From Microbotryomycetes sp. JL201 (lineage: Eukaryota; Basidiomycota; Microbotryomycetes), in the NCBI GenBank assembly GCA_033819885.1, contig JAQYUZ010000069.1, forward strand, positions 1 to 49,533: 49,533 nucleotides of DNA, in the 5' to 3' direction. A program made the position numbers and the translations under genes. The notes below the pieces were generated by a model. The model searched no databases, was not told where the DNA came from, and was given only the letters and a program-made list of their open reading frames with translations. Shown piece by piece: positions 23,242 through 34,772 of this stretch. The number at the start of each line of letters is the position of its first letter. Position 1 is the stretch's first letter.

Positions 23242-24763
23242 ATGGAAGGTCGGATAAAGTGGTCCTACAGGCGACCTCGTAGGCGCAAGACTGCGCTGAG
23301 CTTGATGCGCTGCTTGACCGGTGCCGCCGCCGCTTTGACCTTTGTCGCGGCATGCGCTCAGCCTGCCTACGCAGCGTACTTACGCCAGCCAGCCTCGACA
23401 GCGCCGCAGTTGGGCACTTGTACATCGCCGAGCCCCTCATCGTCTGCCATCGAGCACAGTCCGAAGCACAAACGACAAGGTTCGGCACCGCCGCCTCTTG
23501 CGAGTTCGTCAATCAACAGCGAGTCACTCAGCAATACTGCCGCAATATCGGTACAGAGTCAACGGACATCTTTGGCAAACTCTACCTCAGCAGCAGGCTC
23601 AGCCTCTGCCACTCGTGTGGTGAGCTCGGCGATTCTGCGGCAGACTGCCAAACCCTTTTTATGCTGAAACCAAATCCATTGCACGTCCGCACTTCTCTTC
23701 TCTCTTGCCTCCATCTCGACATACTACTGTGCCAAAGACCGCGACGACTACCGTTACAAAGACTGCTTCCGCCACCGCCAGTCTGTCGACCTCCACTTCG
23801 GTGCCATCGACATACCAATTGCCGGAAGCGTTCGAGTGAGTGTTCGGACAATAATGTTCCTGCGACAGTTTGGATCTCGAAGCTGACATTGCATGGCTGC
23901 TCAGCTCTACGCTTGGAACAAACTTTACGAGCACCGCCTGCCCGTCGTTCTTCCAGACATTTCTGGCCGACCCTTCCTTGTAAGACCCAGTCTGGCACGT
24001 TCAAGGCAGTAAAGAATCGCGAGAGCTGACCAGTGACTCTGCTGCCAGCCATGAGTGCGCGCCTTTTTCGTTACTGCTGGGCACATCGGCAGCCTTTTTC
24101 GACGCGCAGAAGAATCCCTTTTCACTCGTGCCATATGTCCTTAACGCTTCATGCACGGCGGACGTATCTACATGCTCTGCGCTCATGTCAAACCTCGCGA
24201 CAAGAATTCGGTTGCCCAATACGTGCGGCGAAGACTTGAAGCGGCAGAACCCGCTTGTTGTGCAAGCCTTGCAGGGGTTTCAAAACTATGGTCTTATGCG
24301 TGAAGCTGGATGTCAATTGGACGGCATGACTGGGAGGTACTGCTTTGCCGAAGCTTGCGCGTCCGCCACTCCGGACCTGCTTTATTTCTACTATCTCGCA
24401 GAGGGCACGTCATTGCCGTCTGGAACGTCAACAGACTGTGACAGTTGTACGCAAGGGCTCATGAATATATATTCGTAAGCCCATCGAGAGCGTGCAAGGT
24501 TTGTTTCCTGGACGGACGGCTGACAGTTTCCGCTCCAAAGGCGCTATGCGGTCAACTCGAGTCTGGCCATCTCTGACACGTACTCGGGCGCGCGTAGCTT
24601 GACTGTGCTCGACTGTGGTCCGACGTTTGCTCCCGTCGTGGCCTCCTCGACGAGTACGTCTGGCGGTCCTGCCACTTTGGCTCGCCGGACAGCGAGCCTA
24701 CACTTTTTCGAATTTCTTGCGCTGGCAAGCGCCATCAGTTTCTCATCCATCATGCTCTTGTGA
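23242..24763 (+). CDS. Secreted DUF7729-like protein, probably GPI-anchored
   Basis: Fungal extracellular protein of unknown function resembling the DUF7729 family. The N-terminus is basic, then hydrophobic (LTGAAAALTFVAACAQPAYA), a signal sequence that would start cleanly at the second ATG (23305). A Ser/Thr-rich, likely O-glycosylated region follows (TTTVTKTASATASLSTSTSV). The Cys-rich domain has TACPSFFQTFLADPSF, HECAPFSLLLGTSAAFFDAQ, NASCTADVSTCSALMSNLA, NPLVVQALQGFQNY and STDCDSCTQGLMNIYS. The end (ARRTASLHFFEFLALASAI, then SFSSIMLL) is a hydrophobic tail like a GPI signal. Introns are clear at about 23840-23905, 23979-24049 and 24475-24540. One or two introns in the low-complexity part (23480-23665) are not resolved. 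Confidence 0.72.
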
Positions 24764-24909
24764 GTGAGCGCAATGGCATTGCACGACTACCTCGAGCTCG
24801 TGGAGCTCGTCGGCAGCGTCGCACAAACATATGTACATATCATCTTGTTTCTTTTGGGGGGGACCTCGAGGTCGACACATATACATGACGTACTAGACGT
24901 GGTTATGCA

Positions 24910-26353
24910 ATGGACACGAATTTCCAAGCTGTTCGCATGATGTTGGCGTTGAAACAGTTCGCGCCTGTTTTGGTGCTCTGCGACATGAGAGACCAAGCCG
25001 AGTCTGCAGCGCCGAGCGAGGCTGCCACGGCACGTGTTGCACCTCCTCTGCCACCTCGACGTGCTCCGAGTCCGCTGCTGCCGCCGCCGCCTCGGCGTTT
25101 GGTGTATCCGCCGCCGTCGTCGTCGCGAACAACGTCCGCCGCGACGTCAGACGACGAATCAGACGCCCAAAACAGCAAGGACGAGACGTGGAAGGCATGG
25201 AGCAAACGTAAAGGCTCGGCTTGGGGCAACAAGGCCGTCGTCAAGGTCCGTGCACCACGCCACCGCAGCCATCGCCTCCGCTTCGAGAATCCACCTCGGC
25301 ACGCGCCATGCTGACACACACACACTACGCAGGGCGTCAGCTGGAGCGACAAGCTTGGAGGCAGATTCAATGGATGGGCAGAATACTATGTGAGTGCCGG
25401 TCGTAATCAGGTCAACACTGTCACGGCAACAATCTGTCTCTGACTTCACCTCGGCGTAGACTGGCAGCGAACGCTTTTGGCCAGTCACGGGCGATTTCCC
25501 TGAAGAGATGGCAAAGTGCGCCAGGATATTGCGAGCATTCACTGTCGACGGCATAGAACAAACCGTAAAGGCCCAGTCGGTCAAGGACGGCAAAAAGAGG
25601 CAAGTCAAAGTCATTCGCAAGATTCCAGCGAGTGTCCTGCAAGATTGCAAGGGAGTAGCAATCTTTACAAGCATGCGATCTGGAATTGCCCCCCTAGGAG
25701 GAGCAGGAGGCGCGGGCGTCATCTGTGCCAAGCTAGACGACGGGTCTTGGTCGGCTCCGTCGGCAATGTCACCCAACAACTTGTCCGTCGGGGCCATGCT
25801 CGGTGTAGACATTTACGACGCAGTTCTCGTCATTCGGTCAGAAGAAGCGCTCGAAACGTTCAAATCTTGGAAAGTGACGCTTGGAGCAGAGTTTGCCGTC
25901 GCTGCTGGACCGTACGGCGCAGGCGCAGCGGTCGAAGCAGGCAAAGACAAGAGCCCGGTGTTTAGTTATATCAGGTCGCGCGGAGTTTACGCTGGCGTCG
26001 AAGCAGTTGCACAAGTGTTCATTACCCGAACAGAAGAAAACGAAAACATGTACCATTGGCCCGGGATCTCGCCGCGAGAAATTCTCGAGGGCATGACAAA
26101 GATACCGCGCGAGGCTGAAGATTTAATGGATGCGCTCGAAGATGCGGAATCCGGCAGGGCTCAACGGTTAAAAGGACCAGAATTCGAGACAGAGGAGCTG
26201 TTCCCGCTCGACGACCCGGCTGTGCTCCAGCTGCAAGAGGGTGAAGTCTTGCGGCTGCCTCCTACTCCGAATCAGCTCAGCGAGGAAGAGGAGCAAGAGC
26301 TGCGCATGCAAGCGAAAGCTGAGCGCGACGCGGTCAGATACGACCGCGCTTGA
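24910..26353 (+). CDS. SYLF-domain (Ysc84/SH3YL1-like) lipid and actin binding protein
   Basis: Ysc84-family protein; the SYLF domain binds phosphoinositides and actin at endocytic sites. Three exons (24910-25245, 25333-25389, 25460-26353) give 428 aa. The N-terminal part is Pro-rich (PPPPRRLVYPPPSSS) and may recruit SH3 proteins. From about residue 112: WSDKLGGRFNGWAEYY, then ILRAFTVDG, IPASVLQDCKGVAIFTSMRS, GAGVICAKLDDGSWSAPSAM, DAVLVIRSEEALETFKS, AEFAVAAGPYGAGAAVEAG and SPVFSYIRSRGVYAGVEAV are the canonical SYLF blocks. The C-terminal 100 residues are acidic and helical (SEEEEQELRMQAKAERD). No C-terminal SH3 domain is present, unlike Ysc84 itself; many fungal SYLF proteins lack it. It appears intact. 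Confidence 0.9.
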
Positions 26354-26514
26354 GAAAAGTTTCTCAAATGTGATACAACAACATCAGATTCTCGATAGAC
26401 CGATACGTGTTTTACTGCTGTTTCATTGTTGCCATTCACTATGTCTATTCCGTCCGATCAGCCTCCTCGTCGCACAGCTGTAAACATGTCGTCAGTACCG
26501 ACTGGCTATGATTG

Positions 26515-28374
26515 TCATGCTGCAGCGCTCACGTCTTGCCACTGTTGCAGACCAAACTTTGGCGCGATATCGATCTCGTCCCGCGGGTAGAAAAAGTCGA
26601 GGATCGCAACAAGAACGTAATCGACGCAGATGATAATGCACAAGATCTTGCCGAATATTGCGCCAGTACCATAGTATCTGGTGGAGACAGAATGTCAGGG
26701 CAAGTTTCGTTTCAGCACGTCTGCACACTGACCTGCGCAATCGCTCAACGACAGGCACGTCCGGCACCAACATAGCGTCGTAGTACACCTTTTCGGTTCG
26801 TTCCGCAACGTCGGTCCAGCTGTACATTTCTTTCAATTGGGTATGAGCCAGCCATGGGTCGTGTTTGCCCGATTTGACGTGTTCTATCGCCCGAGAGATT
26901 GCTCGGACCAAGTCTGTCAGTGTCCAAACGCGTAAGCCGCCGTCTCATTGTCAGTCACGCAAACCTCACCATCAACTTCGGGCTCGGCAAATTCGACTAG
27001 ACCTGGTGGCAAGACCTCTGGCACGCCACCCACCCGTGTTGAAACCACAAACAGGCCAGCGCAAGCCGCTTCAAGAATTCCGATCCCGAATGCTTCTGTG
27101 AGAGATGGGTTCAAGAATATCTGGGCTCGCGACAGAAGCTGAAGGATTTCGCGTCAGTGCTCGGAATCTTTTCTATGCGACGACAGGCTTGCCTCGCGAA
27201 CGTTCTCGTGTCGGACAGGTCCGAGCAGCTCAACCCGATCTCTGAGCAACGATTGGTGCTTGTCTCGCATTTGATCTAGCTCCACGATCTTTGGTCCATC
27301 TCCACCTATGCAGATGGCGAAAACGACAATGAGTGGCTCGCATGCGTCGAAATCAGTCAGATGGCGCCTCACCGATCAGGATGCGCACATTCGGATGCAA
27401 CGCGCAAATCTTGGGCAATGCGGCGATGAGCAAGTCTATACCTTTACGATACACGAGACGTGTTATGCAGACAATCGTGACTGCATTGGTTGTTACCGTC
27501 GGGGACTTGTGCGAGAAAATGTGATCGCGATGGCTCACTTGTGTCTGGTACGGGCTCGGGCGGGTCCCGAGGACGAAAGTGCGAGGCGACGACGGCATTT
27601 GGGATGACATGAACCAGAGATGGGTTCAATGCTCCCCTGAGAACCGTGTTCTCTTTTCTGGACCAGGCTGAACGTTGTCAGTCTGATGCTGCCAGCGCAA
27701 TGTGGCGACCTCGACGAACCCTGTGTGTGACACGCAAATGACAGCTTCAACGTCACTCAGACAGCCTTTGAGCATCTTGTTGCCCCAGATTTCTGCCATG
27801 TTACCTAGTCCGAACAGCGAATGATCGGTGAAGACGGCTTTGATCCCGAGCGTTCGCGCGTGAATGATGCCCTCCATTCCTTCTGCGCTCAGCGCTGCAT
27901 GCGCATGCAAGATATCGATTTGTTCTCGCAAGAGTATATTTCGTAGAAGGGGCAGAGCCGTAAAGAAGTTTGGCAAGGTTGCCTGGACGTGCTCGGGCGG
28001 AAGTTGCTGGATCGGGATATTATACACCTTGATGCCAAATGGAAGGTGTCGGACGCCAGATCTTTGTCCGTACGCATGGGTGATGACGATGACCTGCTCG
28101 CCTGACTGTCAGCAACGCACGCTCGAAATCGAATCGAGCGATGGGCATGTGCCTTGTGGTCAAGTTGAGCCAGCGACCCAGCCAAGCTGGCGAAAGACGT
28201 CAAGTCAGCGGCATGACTCTCTGCACAAAATGCCATGACCGCGCAGATCGGTCGCTGCTTCCGACGCGTCCTGCCGGCTCACCTATAGATGTGCGACTCT
28301 ACTCCGCCAACTTTCGGGTAGAAGTAGTCGGAGATGAGGGCGACATTCAGCGGCCGCTCCCCGGGGGAAAGCAT
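26515..28374 (-). CDS. GPI3: GPI-GlcNAc transferase catalytic subunit (PIG-A / Gpi3)
   Basis: Transfers GlcNAc from UDP-GlcNAc to phosphatidylinositol at the ER, the first step of GPI anchor synthesis (GT4 family). It starts at MLSPGERPLNVALISDYFYP followed by KVGGVESHIY, the family N-terminus. Later blocks are VIVITHAYGQRSGVRHLP, GIKVYNIPIQQLPP, GIKAVFTDHSLFGLG, AVICVSHTG, VIPNAVVASHF, IVCITRLVYRKGIDLL, GDGPKIVELDQM, NPSLTEAFGIGILEAACAGL (the EX7E motif) and VGGVPEVLPPGLVEFAEP. The C-terminal region predicts one membrane segment (IFGKILCIIICVDYVLVAIL) and ends with DEIDIAPKFGLQQWQD, as in family members. At least seven introns. The junction between HIY and QVIVITHAYG (about 28100-28290) holds two introns whose exact edges I could not settle; one may use a GC donor. 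Confidence 0.9.
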
Positions 28375-28484
28375 GGCGGGCCTGAACGCGCGTGCGCGCA
28401 GGAGGGCAACATGCCGGCAACAAGTCACGTGCCTCGTTGTACATGGCAGAACTCGACGACCGGGCGACAATTGTACATTATCTA

Positions 28485-30126
28485 CTACTGCTGCACACGA
28501 TCTGCGAGCGCTTCCTTCTCTTTCTCGAAAAACTCTTGAACCATTTCCCGCGTCACCGTCTGCCCTGCCTCTGAACACGGCCTGAGATACTCTTTGAGCC
28601 GAGATGACAAGCCTTGGAACGCAATGGCGCCTTCTATAGCCTGCGCTCGAGGGAGCCGATTGAGTGCATCCATGCCGAGCTCGAATGTGCTTTTGTCTAC
28701 AACGAGCGACTTCAGTGAATCGGCGCACACCCGGGAACGAGCTGGACTTGCGTGCATCAGGGTCTTCCTCGGGCTCGACGACTTCTTCTTCCTCGAGCAG
28801 ATATGGTAGATTGACAAAGAGCGGCAAGCACTGATCACAGTCCGTCAGAATGGCCGGTTAGCTCGAAAAACCACATTGGACAGACCTCGGAGCATCGGCA
28901 CCATCGCTGCATCCAATCGTCCCCAAGAAACACGTGAAGCTTGCCTCCCTTGGCTTCTGTCACGGCTAGAGGAGTCTCATCAGGAGGCAGAGATGGCAGG
29001 GCTCGACATGCTTTCGGATCGTCTGGCGCCGGCGTTCCTGCGCCTGTGGAGGCAGCTTTTGGTTCGTCTCCCTCTCCTCTGTGTCGCTTTGCTATGTTGT
29101 CCTCGTCGTCATGCAATTCTGCTTGGCGCTTCAATGATTTGAAAGAGCCCGCAGGAGCAGTATTGTCATTTGTAGGAGCCTGTTCCAACGTCGCAGAAGG
29201 TTCTGCCGACGGAGTTCCCTCAGACACTTTGCCCAGCACCGTTCGTGACCCCTTGCCGGCTAGTAACATGACTCCCGTCCCTGGCCGCCCTGCATATCTT
29301 TCAAGTGCCCTGCGCACGCCATCTTGATTGCGAGAGACGCAGGCGTGGCATACGACTTGGTCAAAATCGTCTTGTGTCAGAGGCGAGTCGGCAGAGTCGG
29401 CCGGAACACCGAAAAGACATGCATGGTGAAGCCAGTCTTCGCATACGAGACATTGGTACATGTTGTCGCTGAGACTCGACCTGTCAGTACATGTCAGCGA
29501 GCAGTGTTACAGGGAGCCACGCACGTCTCTGTCTGGGGATCGTATGGCCGTCCGCAGAAGCAGAACTGGCCATGAAAGTTTTTGTCGTACTGCGCGTATA
29601 AGGATAGCTGCCTGAGCGACAAAGACGAATTCAGTTGATGCGACAGGCTGCACCTTGTTCTCTTCGTTGAAAGGTGCGTTTTTGCGATGGGAAATGGAAC
29701 ACGAGCTGCCCACGCCCATTTTTTGGGTTCCACAATCGCACCGAAAGTGCTTGCAGGTGTGCGCGACGATGATTATGTATCAATGTGAAAGACCATCAGC
29801 ATAGCATTTGAGCGTAAGTCCAGTGCGAGAATTGAGCGGACCCTTCTGTTGAACAGCTCGACGAGCTCGTGTTCACCGTGGCATCCAATCGAGCAAGACG
29901 AGCATACTGCTCCATTATTTGGACACGTCAGACAGGCGTACAGCGGCTGTTTGACGTAGCCCATTGGGTAGGTACAGTCCGCGAACGAGAACGGTAGCAC
30001 GTCGCGCGCCTCCGCTTCCAACGCGTCCTGCGCCGCGATCAGATCGTCCGCCGTGAACCTATCGTCGGATGAAGGCACTCCAGCGCGCGTTGGTGAGCTG
30101 AGCAGGGCCTCGTGCGTGAGGCTCAT
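28485..30126 (-). CDS. UBR7: UBR7/Mlo2-type E3 with UBR box and PHD finger
   Basis: Putative E3 ubiquitin ligase of the UBR7 (fission yeast Mlo2) family. The UBR box begins with CTYPMGYVKQPLYACLTC, CSSCSIGCHGEHELVELF and continues after an intron with FRCDCGTQKMG. The PHD-like finger is FCFCGRPYDPQ followed by MYQCLVCEDWLHHACLFG and QVVCHACVSRN, so the Cys/His ligands look complete. A charged linker with KRHRGEGDEPK leads to WMQRWCRCSEV, an acidic stretch (LLEEEEVVEPEEDPD), and the family C-terminus LPRAQAIEGAIAFQGLSSRL with EMVQEFFEKEKEAL. I chose the ATG giving MSLTHEALLSS; an in-frame ATG at 30297 would add 57 residues. About five short introns. In human UBR7 the PHD finger acts on histone H2B; whether that holds here is inference. 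Confidence 0.9.
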
Positions 30127-30364
30127 CACGAGCTGCGACGCGAGCAAGTGCCCGACGGCCTCTTGATCGCGTGCACTTGAGTCAGCCAGCTTTGATTTGT
30201 TACTTTCGCACCTTTTTGGAGTCGCTGGATTCGGGTCGACCACGACTTGGCGAGCGAGAGGAGGCAAAGATGAACGCCCGGCAAAGTGGCGCCCCATCTA
30301 AATTATAAGCAACTCAGGAGTGTTACAACAGATCCAATCTATAGCTGAATCGGGTGAACATGGG

Positions 30365-32280
30365 CTAAGGCTTTTCCGTCATCTCCCCGCTGAGGCTGAG
30401 AGAGGTGGCAACGCTGGGTCGCCGGTTGGCTCCTAGGCGCATATTGACATAGAGCTGGTGCAGCCTGAGCGTGACGGTGATTGACGCCACGATGGCGAAA
30501 ACGTATGTGGCTAACAAAACGCTCGCCTCCCGAGCGAACCATCTGCAGGCGGCAATGTCAGGTTGTGCGATTGGTAGCGAGAAGGCAGCAGCACTCACGT
30601 TGACGTGCCGATATTTTCGAGTGCGATAGCCACCCACAGGCACAAGGCGGCGAATCCTATCGACATGGCAGTCATTGAGCACGCGGTCTATAGGGCAGAG
30701 GGTGTATCAGCGAAAACATGTTGTCTGTTGCGCAAAGATTGGGACACTTGCAATCAGCAGATCGGATTCGGCGCGCTGCAATTGGGCGAGGCCCCTCGCA
30801 CGCTCTCCAACAGCGCTACCTTGCTCTGTGGCAGCTAGCGCGCGCACTCTGGCGCGAGATGGCAGCCCGTCCTGTTTGCGAGAAGGTTGACTATTGCTCG
30901 TCGACCCCGTCGACCGGCCGCCCTGGTGGCTAGCATATGAACGGTGCGATTGTGTCGCAGACGCTTCAGCGTCGCTGTTGACGACCGAAGATGTCCCACC
31001 GGCGTCGCCTGCATCGAGCGGACCTTGGCCTAATACTGGGCTGGCGGCCGTGATGGCGATGGTGATTGAATGCGGGGCCTCGGCGCTGATTCCTGTTTGT
31101 GACAAGCCATTGGCCGATACCTTGTATCTCGATGGGAACGAAGTAATGTCTACTTCGTCGCGCTTGAGCAAGTCCCGGTTAAAACCACCATACGTGAGCC
31201 TAATCTGGCGACGAACTGCCATCAAGAGTCCAAATGCGCCCAGATTGACAAGAAAGGTGAAGATCGGAAAGACAGCGAAGAAGATAATGAGGGCGCGAAC
31301 GACGCTAGAGGCCGCAGACCTGTCAGTACCCTGGGACCAATTCGGGTTGTCCGACTCACTCAATCGTCGACAGAGATTGCGCGACGTAATCAGCCCACAC
31401 CCTGGCAGCTTGCTGAAAATTGGTGATGGGCTGCTGCTCAGAGGTCCAAGTCGCCGCTTGCATGGCCAAGTAGTCTTCCAGCCTCCGATAGGCAAACCAC
31501 GCGCGGTGTGAAAGCACGGCGCTGACGACGTCAAGAGCCTGTGACAATTGTTTTCAGCGACTGGAGAGCATGCGCAATTTATCGTAGACTTGCGATCAGA
31601 ACTGCTGTGGACATGCAACCCACTCCTATGAAAAGAGTGTTGGCGAGCTTTGGAGTCAGGAAACGTAGCGTAGCGTTGTGATCGCCAGACGCTAAGATGA
31701 AGCTCTGAAGGGCGGCCCAGCTGCGACGGAGAAACATGAGCAGGCCAATACGCACATACTTTATACAACGATACTGACCTCATTATCCAAAGGTACATGA
31801 GAACCACCGTGAAAGGTACAATCCTCAGCACGTCCGCGTCCCTCTGTGAGCCTTCGTTGATAGTGATGTTCCACTCGTTGGAAACATGCAACAGCTCGAC
31901 GATGCACACCATCAGTATCAAGATTGGCTCTAGCCACTGCAGGTTGCCGACGAGGAAACTACCCTCGTGACGTTTTGCCAGTCGCCACAACCAGAAACCT
32001 CGTTTCCGGCGACGGTGATCGACGACTGTGAGCGCAAGCTGGGAGCTTGCTGCTAGTACAATGCTGTTGTTCCAATGGAAGGTTGTCACGACTTGGCAAA
32101 CCATCAGAGTGAAAGGCGATCTGGAACTCACTAGCCAAGAACGCCAAAGAGAACGATGATGCGTACCTTGAAACCGGGCGGCGGCGGTGCGTAGAGTGAG
32201 AACCTCAGTATAGTATTCCAGTATGCGTACGGGTTGGTGTCCGGGGGCGGCGGTGGCAGGTTCAACCGCGGATCCGACAT
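30365..32280 (-). CDS. Polytopic membrane protein, family unknown
   Basis: I do not recognise a family. Splicing about seven short exons gives a protein with six or seven hydrophobic segments. The start is the ATG giving MSDPRLNLPPPPPDTNPYAY. Membrane stretches include VLAASSQLALTVV, LEPILILMVCIVELL, IVPFTVVLMYLWIM, LANTLFIGVGCMSTAVLIA, LIIFFAVFPIFTFLVNLG, IGFAALCLWVAIALENIG and ASVLLATYVFAIVASITV. Between the fifth and sixth lies a soluble loop of about 150 residues with Ser-rich sequence (SSVVNSDAEASATQSHRSY). The C-terminus is cytosol-like (LSLSGEMTEKP). The arrangement recalls receptor-like or transporter-like fungal orphans, but no motif decides it. A 586-codon open frame over 30707-32467 reads through introns and is not the protein. 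Confidence 0.65.
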
Positions 32281-33038
32281 GGGCGCGCCTCCCGTCGCAA
32301 CCGAGCCGGATTCCCGCTACGCTCCAGAGTACAACTTGGCCACGGACGTGTTGCAGTTGCTGCACCAGACTAGATTCGTCTTGATTTGAAAGACGTTGCC
32401 TAACCTGGATCGTAGGTGGTTCGGTTGACGGTTGAAATGGCCGAGTTGACTGTCCGAAGGCCATCAAAATCCACCCTCACTTGTTACAGTTCGTCTGACG
32501 ACCGGAATCACCGATTGATTCTGAACCTTCATGGCGGCTTGCGACTTTGTTCGGAACCGGGGGCTACGCCTGCCTTGTTGGGAAGGTTTTCGACATTCTC
32601 GAGCTCTGGACTCGAGGCCGGGCCGCCGCAATTTAATCAGTAATGGGTCGAGCGGTCATTGATTATACAGCTGCGAGATGTGTAGGTGTTGTGGAATTTC
32701 ACGTCAAGACCAAATCCTGTGAGCAGCACATCCCAATTGATTTTCAAATCAGTTGGCATCGATTAGGAGGGGTCGGAAAAAAAAGGAGCGTTCGGAAACA
32801 CCATATCAACCTCTTTATAAAAAGCGGATCAGTCCATAGCGGATCTTCTTCCAACATTGTCGGGGGAAATTGGATGATGAGCAGTGGAAAGACAGCCAGC
32901 AATGACAGCGAGCACAACCCTTTGCACCATCTGTCTTGCTTCCTCAGTGACCGCACAATAGGTCAGCAGATGATTTACAACAACCGTTTTGGGGCAAAAT
33001 AACAGTCAGAAATATGGGAAGGAATCCCCGTTCCCGTT
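32281..33038. other. Intergenic region, no supported gene
   Basis: About 760 bp between the start of the orphan membrane protein gene and the stop of BRL1, both on the minus strand. A 119-codon plus-strand frame (32643-33002) has no recognisable content and local base composition is more A/T-rich than its neighbours (GGAAAAAAAAGGAG near 32777). It should hold the promoter of the membrane protein gene and the BRL1 3' UTR. Confidence 0.4.
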
Positions 33039-34387
33039 CTATGCAAGAGCTCTCGACCGGCTGTCTGACTGCGATTCGTGCTTTCCCGGAGCGCCACCAG
33101 AATACCACTGCTGCGGGTAAACTGGTGACGGAAGCGGCCCGTACGCGCTATGGTGGAACGAGGGATGGCTTGGAAACCGGCTGGGTTCGTGCTTATTTCT
33201 TGACGGCAGAAGTGTCAACGCAACCGAAGAGCCATAGATGACAAGGCCGAGGCTGAGCAGCACGAAGAACTGCAGACAGAAAGAACATTTTGTCAGATCG
33301 TCTGGCACTGCTGTGCAAGCCCTGACTGACCATAGTCTTGAAGCTGATTACATCTACGAATCCGTTCACGACTTCGGCAATGGTCTCGGCGACAACCCTT
33401 GTCTTGCCGACGACGACGACTTCCCGGCCCATGCATTCTTCCCATCCGCTACAACGAGCTTCCATAGCTGGGATGCGCGTGGCTGGCTCGCACCGATTGT
33501 CGACGTACGCTTTTGCGCACTGAAGGATTTCGGCACGGAGCTCGACGGTCAGCGCGGCGAGTCGCGCTTGGATGTCGGCATAAAGCGTGTACAGAAAGAG
33601 GAGCGAGATAGACAAGACGAGGAGGGCCAGGACGGCTAGCGAGCCAAATTGGAGGTAGCTGTTGACGACAGGTCATGGTGAGCGTCTCCCTCGTTCATGG
33701 TCGGAGATTCACACGGAGCACTCACCCTAGCAAGACGTATGGTGCGTCTCCATCGAGCACGCGGTCCGATTTTGGTTCACCTGAAAGCTGTGGCGCATGG
33801 TGGTGGTGCACCTGAAAGCTGAATTCCGACCCCTTGAGCTTCTTACCACCAACGACCATGCCCTCATCTTGGTCATTCGGAATGGCTTCATGCTGATCTG
33901 CGTCTATGTGACGAGCCGTGGATTTTGCTTTTGCCGCCACCGGCCGTCTCCGCCTGATTTCGTTGCCATCGACCACAGTCAGCGCACGGTCTACAATCTT
34001 GGTGTTCTCCTTGTCGTCATCGTCACGAGAGTCCTTTGTGTCGTGCCCGACGTTGTCTGCTAGTCCGAAAGCGTTTGGCGCGTTAAAGTCGTCCGCCGAG
34101 AAGCTCATTTCTCCGTCAGCATCCTGTTGCTGTGCCTCGACCGGTGCCTGACGAGTCTGTCGTTGCTCGGCAAACCCAAATGGGTCGCCTGTTGCCGTGG
34201 CCGCGCTTGGAAACGACACTCGCGGCGGCGTATCGACGTCCATCGCCTCGTAGTGAGCGCCTGAGCGGGAATGCGGTTACTTTCGATTTGAGCTGAGACT
34301 AGTGTGTGCAATGAGCTCACGTTTCCGTGCGGGTTGGCCGTCTATCGCAAAGGAAGAGGGTTGCGGCTGCTCCCATTCGAACTGCAT
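33039..34387 (-). CDS. BRL1: Brl1/Brr6 nuclear-envelope protein
   Basis: Integral nuclear envelope/ER membrane protein needed for nuclear pore assembly and membrane lipid balance; found in organisms with closed mitosis. The N-terminal half is soluble and charged (DSRDDDDKENTKIVDRALTV, RRRRPVAAKAKSTAR). The first membrane segment is YLQFGSLAVLALLVLSISLL. The lumenal domain carries the family's four Cys: LQCAKAYVDNRC, then MEARCSGWEECMGRE, then ETIAEVVNGFVDVISFKTM. The second membrane segment is FFVLLSLGLVIYGSSVALTL, with a Pro/Ser-rich tail. Introns lie at about 34309-34251, 33726-33659 and 33332-33271. I start at the ATG giving MQFEWEQPQPSS; in-frame ATGs at 34480 and 34555 would lengthen the N-terminus. 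Confidence 0.9.
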
Positions 34388-34772
34388 CGGCGCCTCTGCG
34401 GACCGTCGAGCGGGCGTCAAAGAATCACTAGCACTGTCATGTTGAGTAGAACCTCCTGGAGGAGGCGGGAACCTCCGCATCGGTGCGGCAGCAGGACGGA
34501 TCAGCCGAACCGTTGAATGAAGCTTTCCGCCTCTCGGTCGTCGATTGAAAAACAAAGTAAGCGGGTGAACGTCTCTGTCATCAAACTCATTGATCTTCCC
34601 TGCGCTCTCAATACCAGCAGCCGCTCCCCTTCAGCATCAATACAGCCAGAGTGAATTTTTGAAGCACTGACATTTCATTTGGAACAGCAGGAAACGACTA
34701 GCACATAGCACACAGAAACGAAAGACATAAACAGGAACAAGACTGGCTCGGAAGACAGAATCTACGCAGCGC

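Noticed and set aside
30707-32467. 586-codon open frame on the minus strand as one protein
   Set aside because: It alternates between membrane-type sequence and low-complexity, Cys/Ser-rich nonsense at exactly the places where GT..AG introns fit; the spliced product is more sensible.
32643-33002. 119-codon plus-strand frame upstream of the orphan membrane protein gene
   Set aside because: No similarity pattern, no introns or neighbours that support it, and it lies where a promoter is expected.
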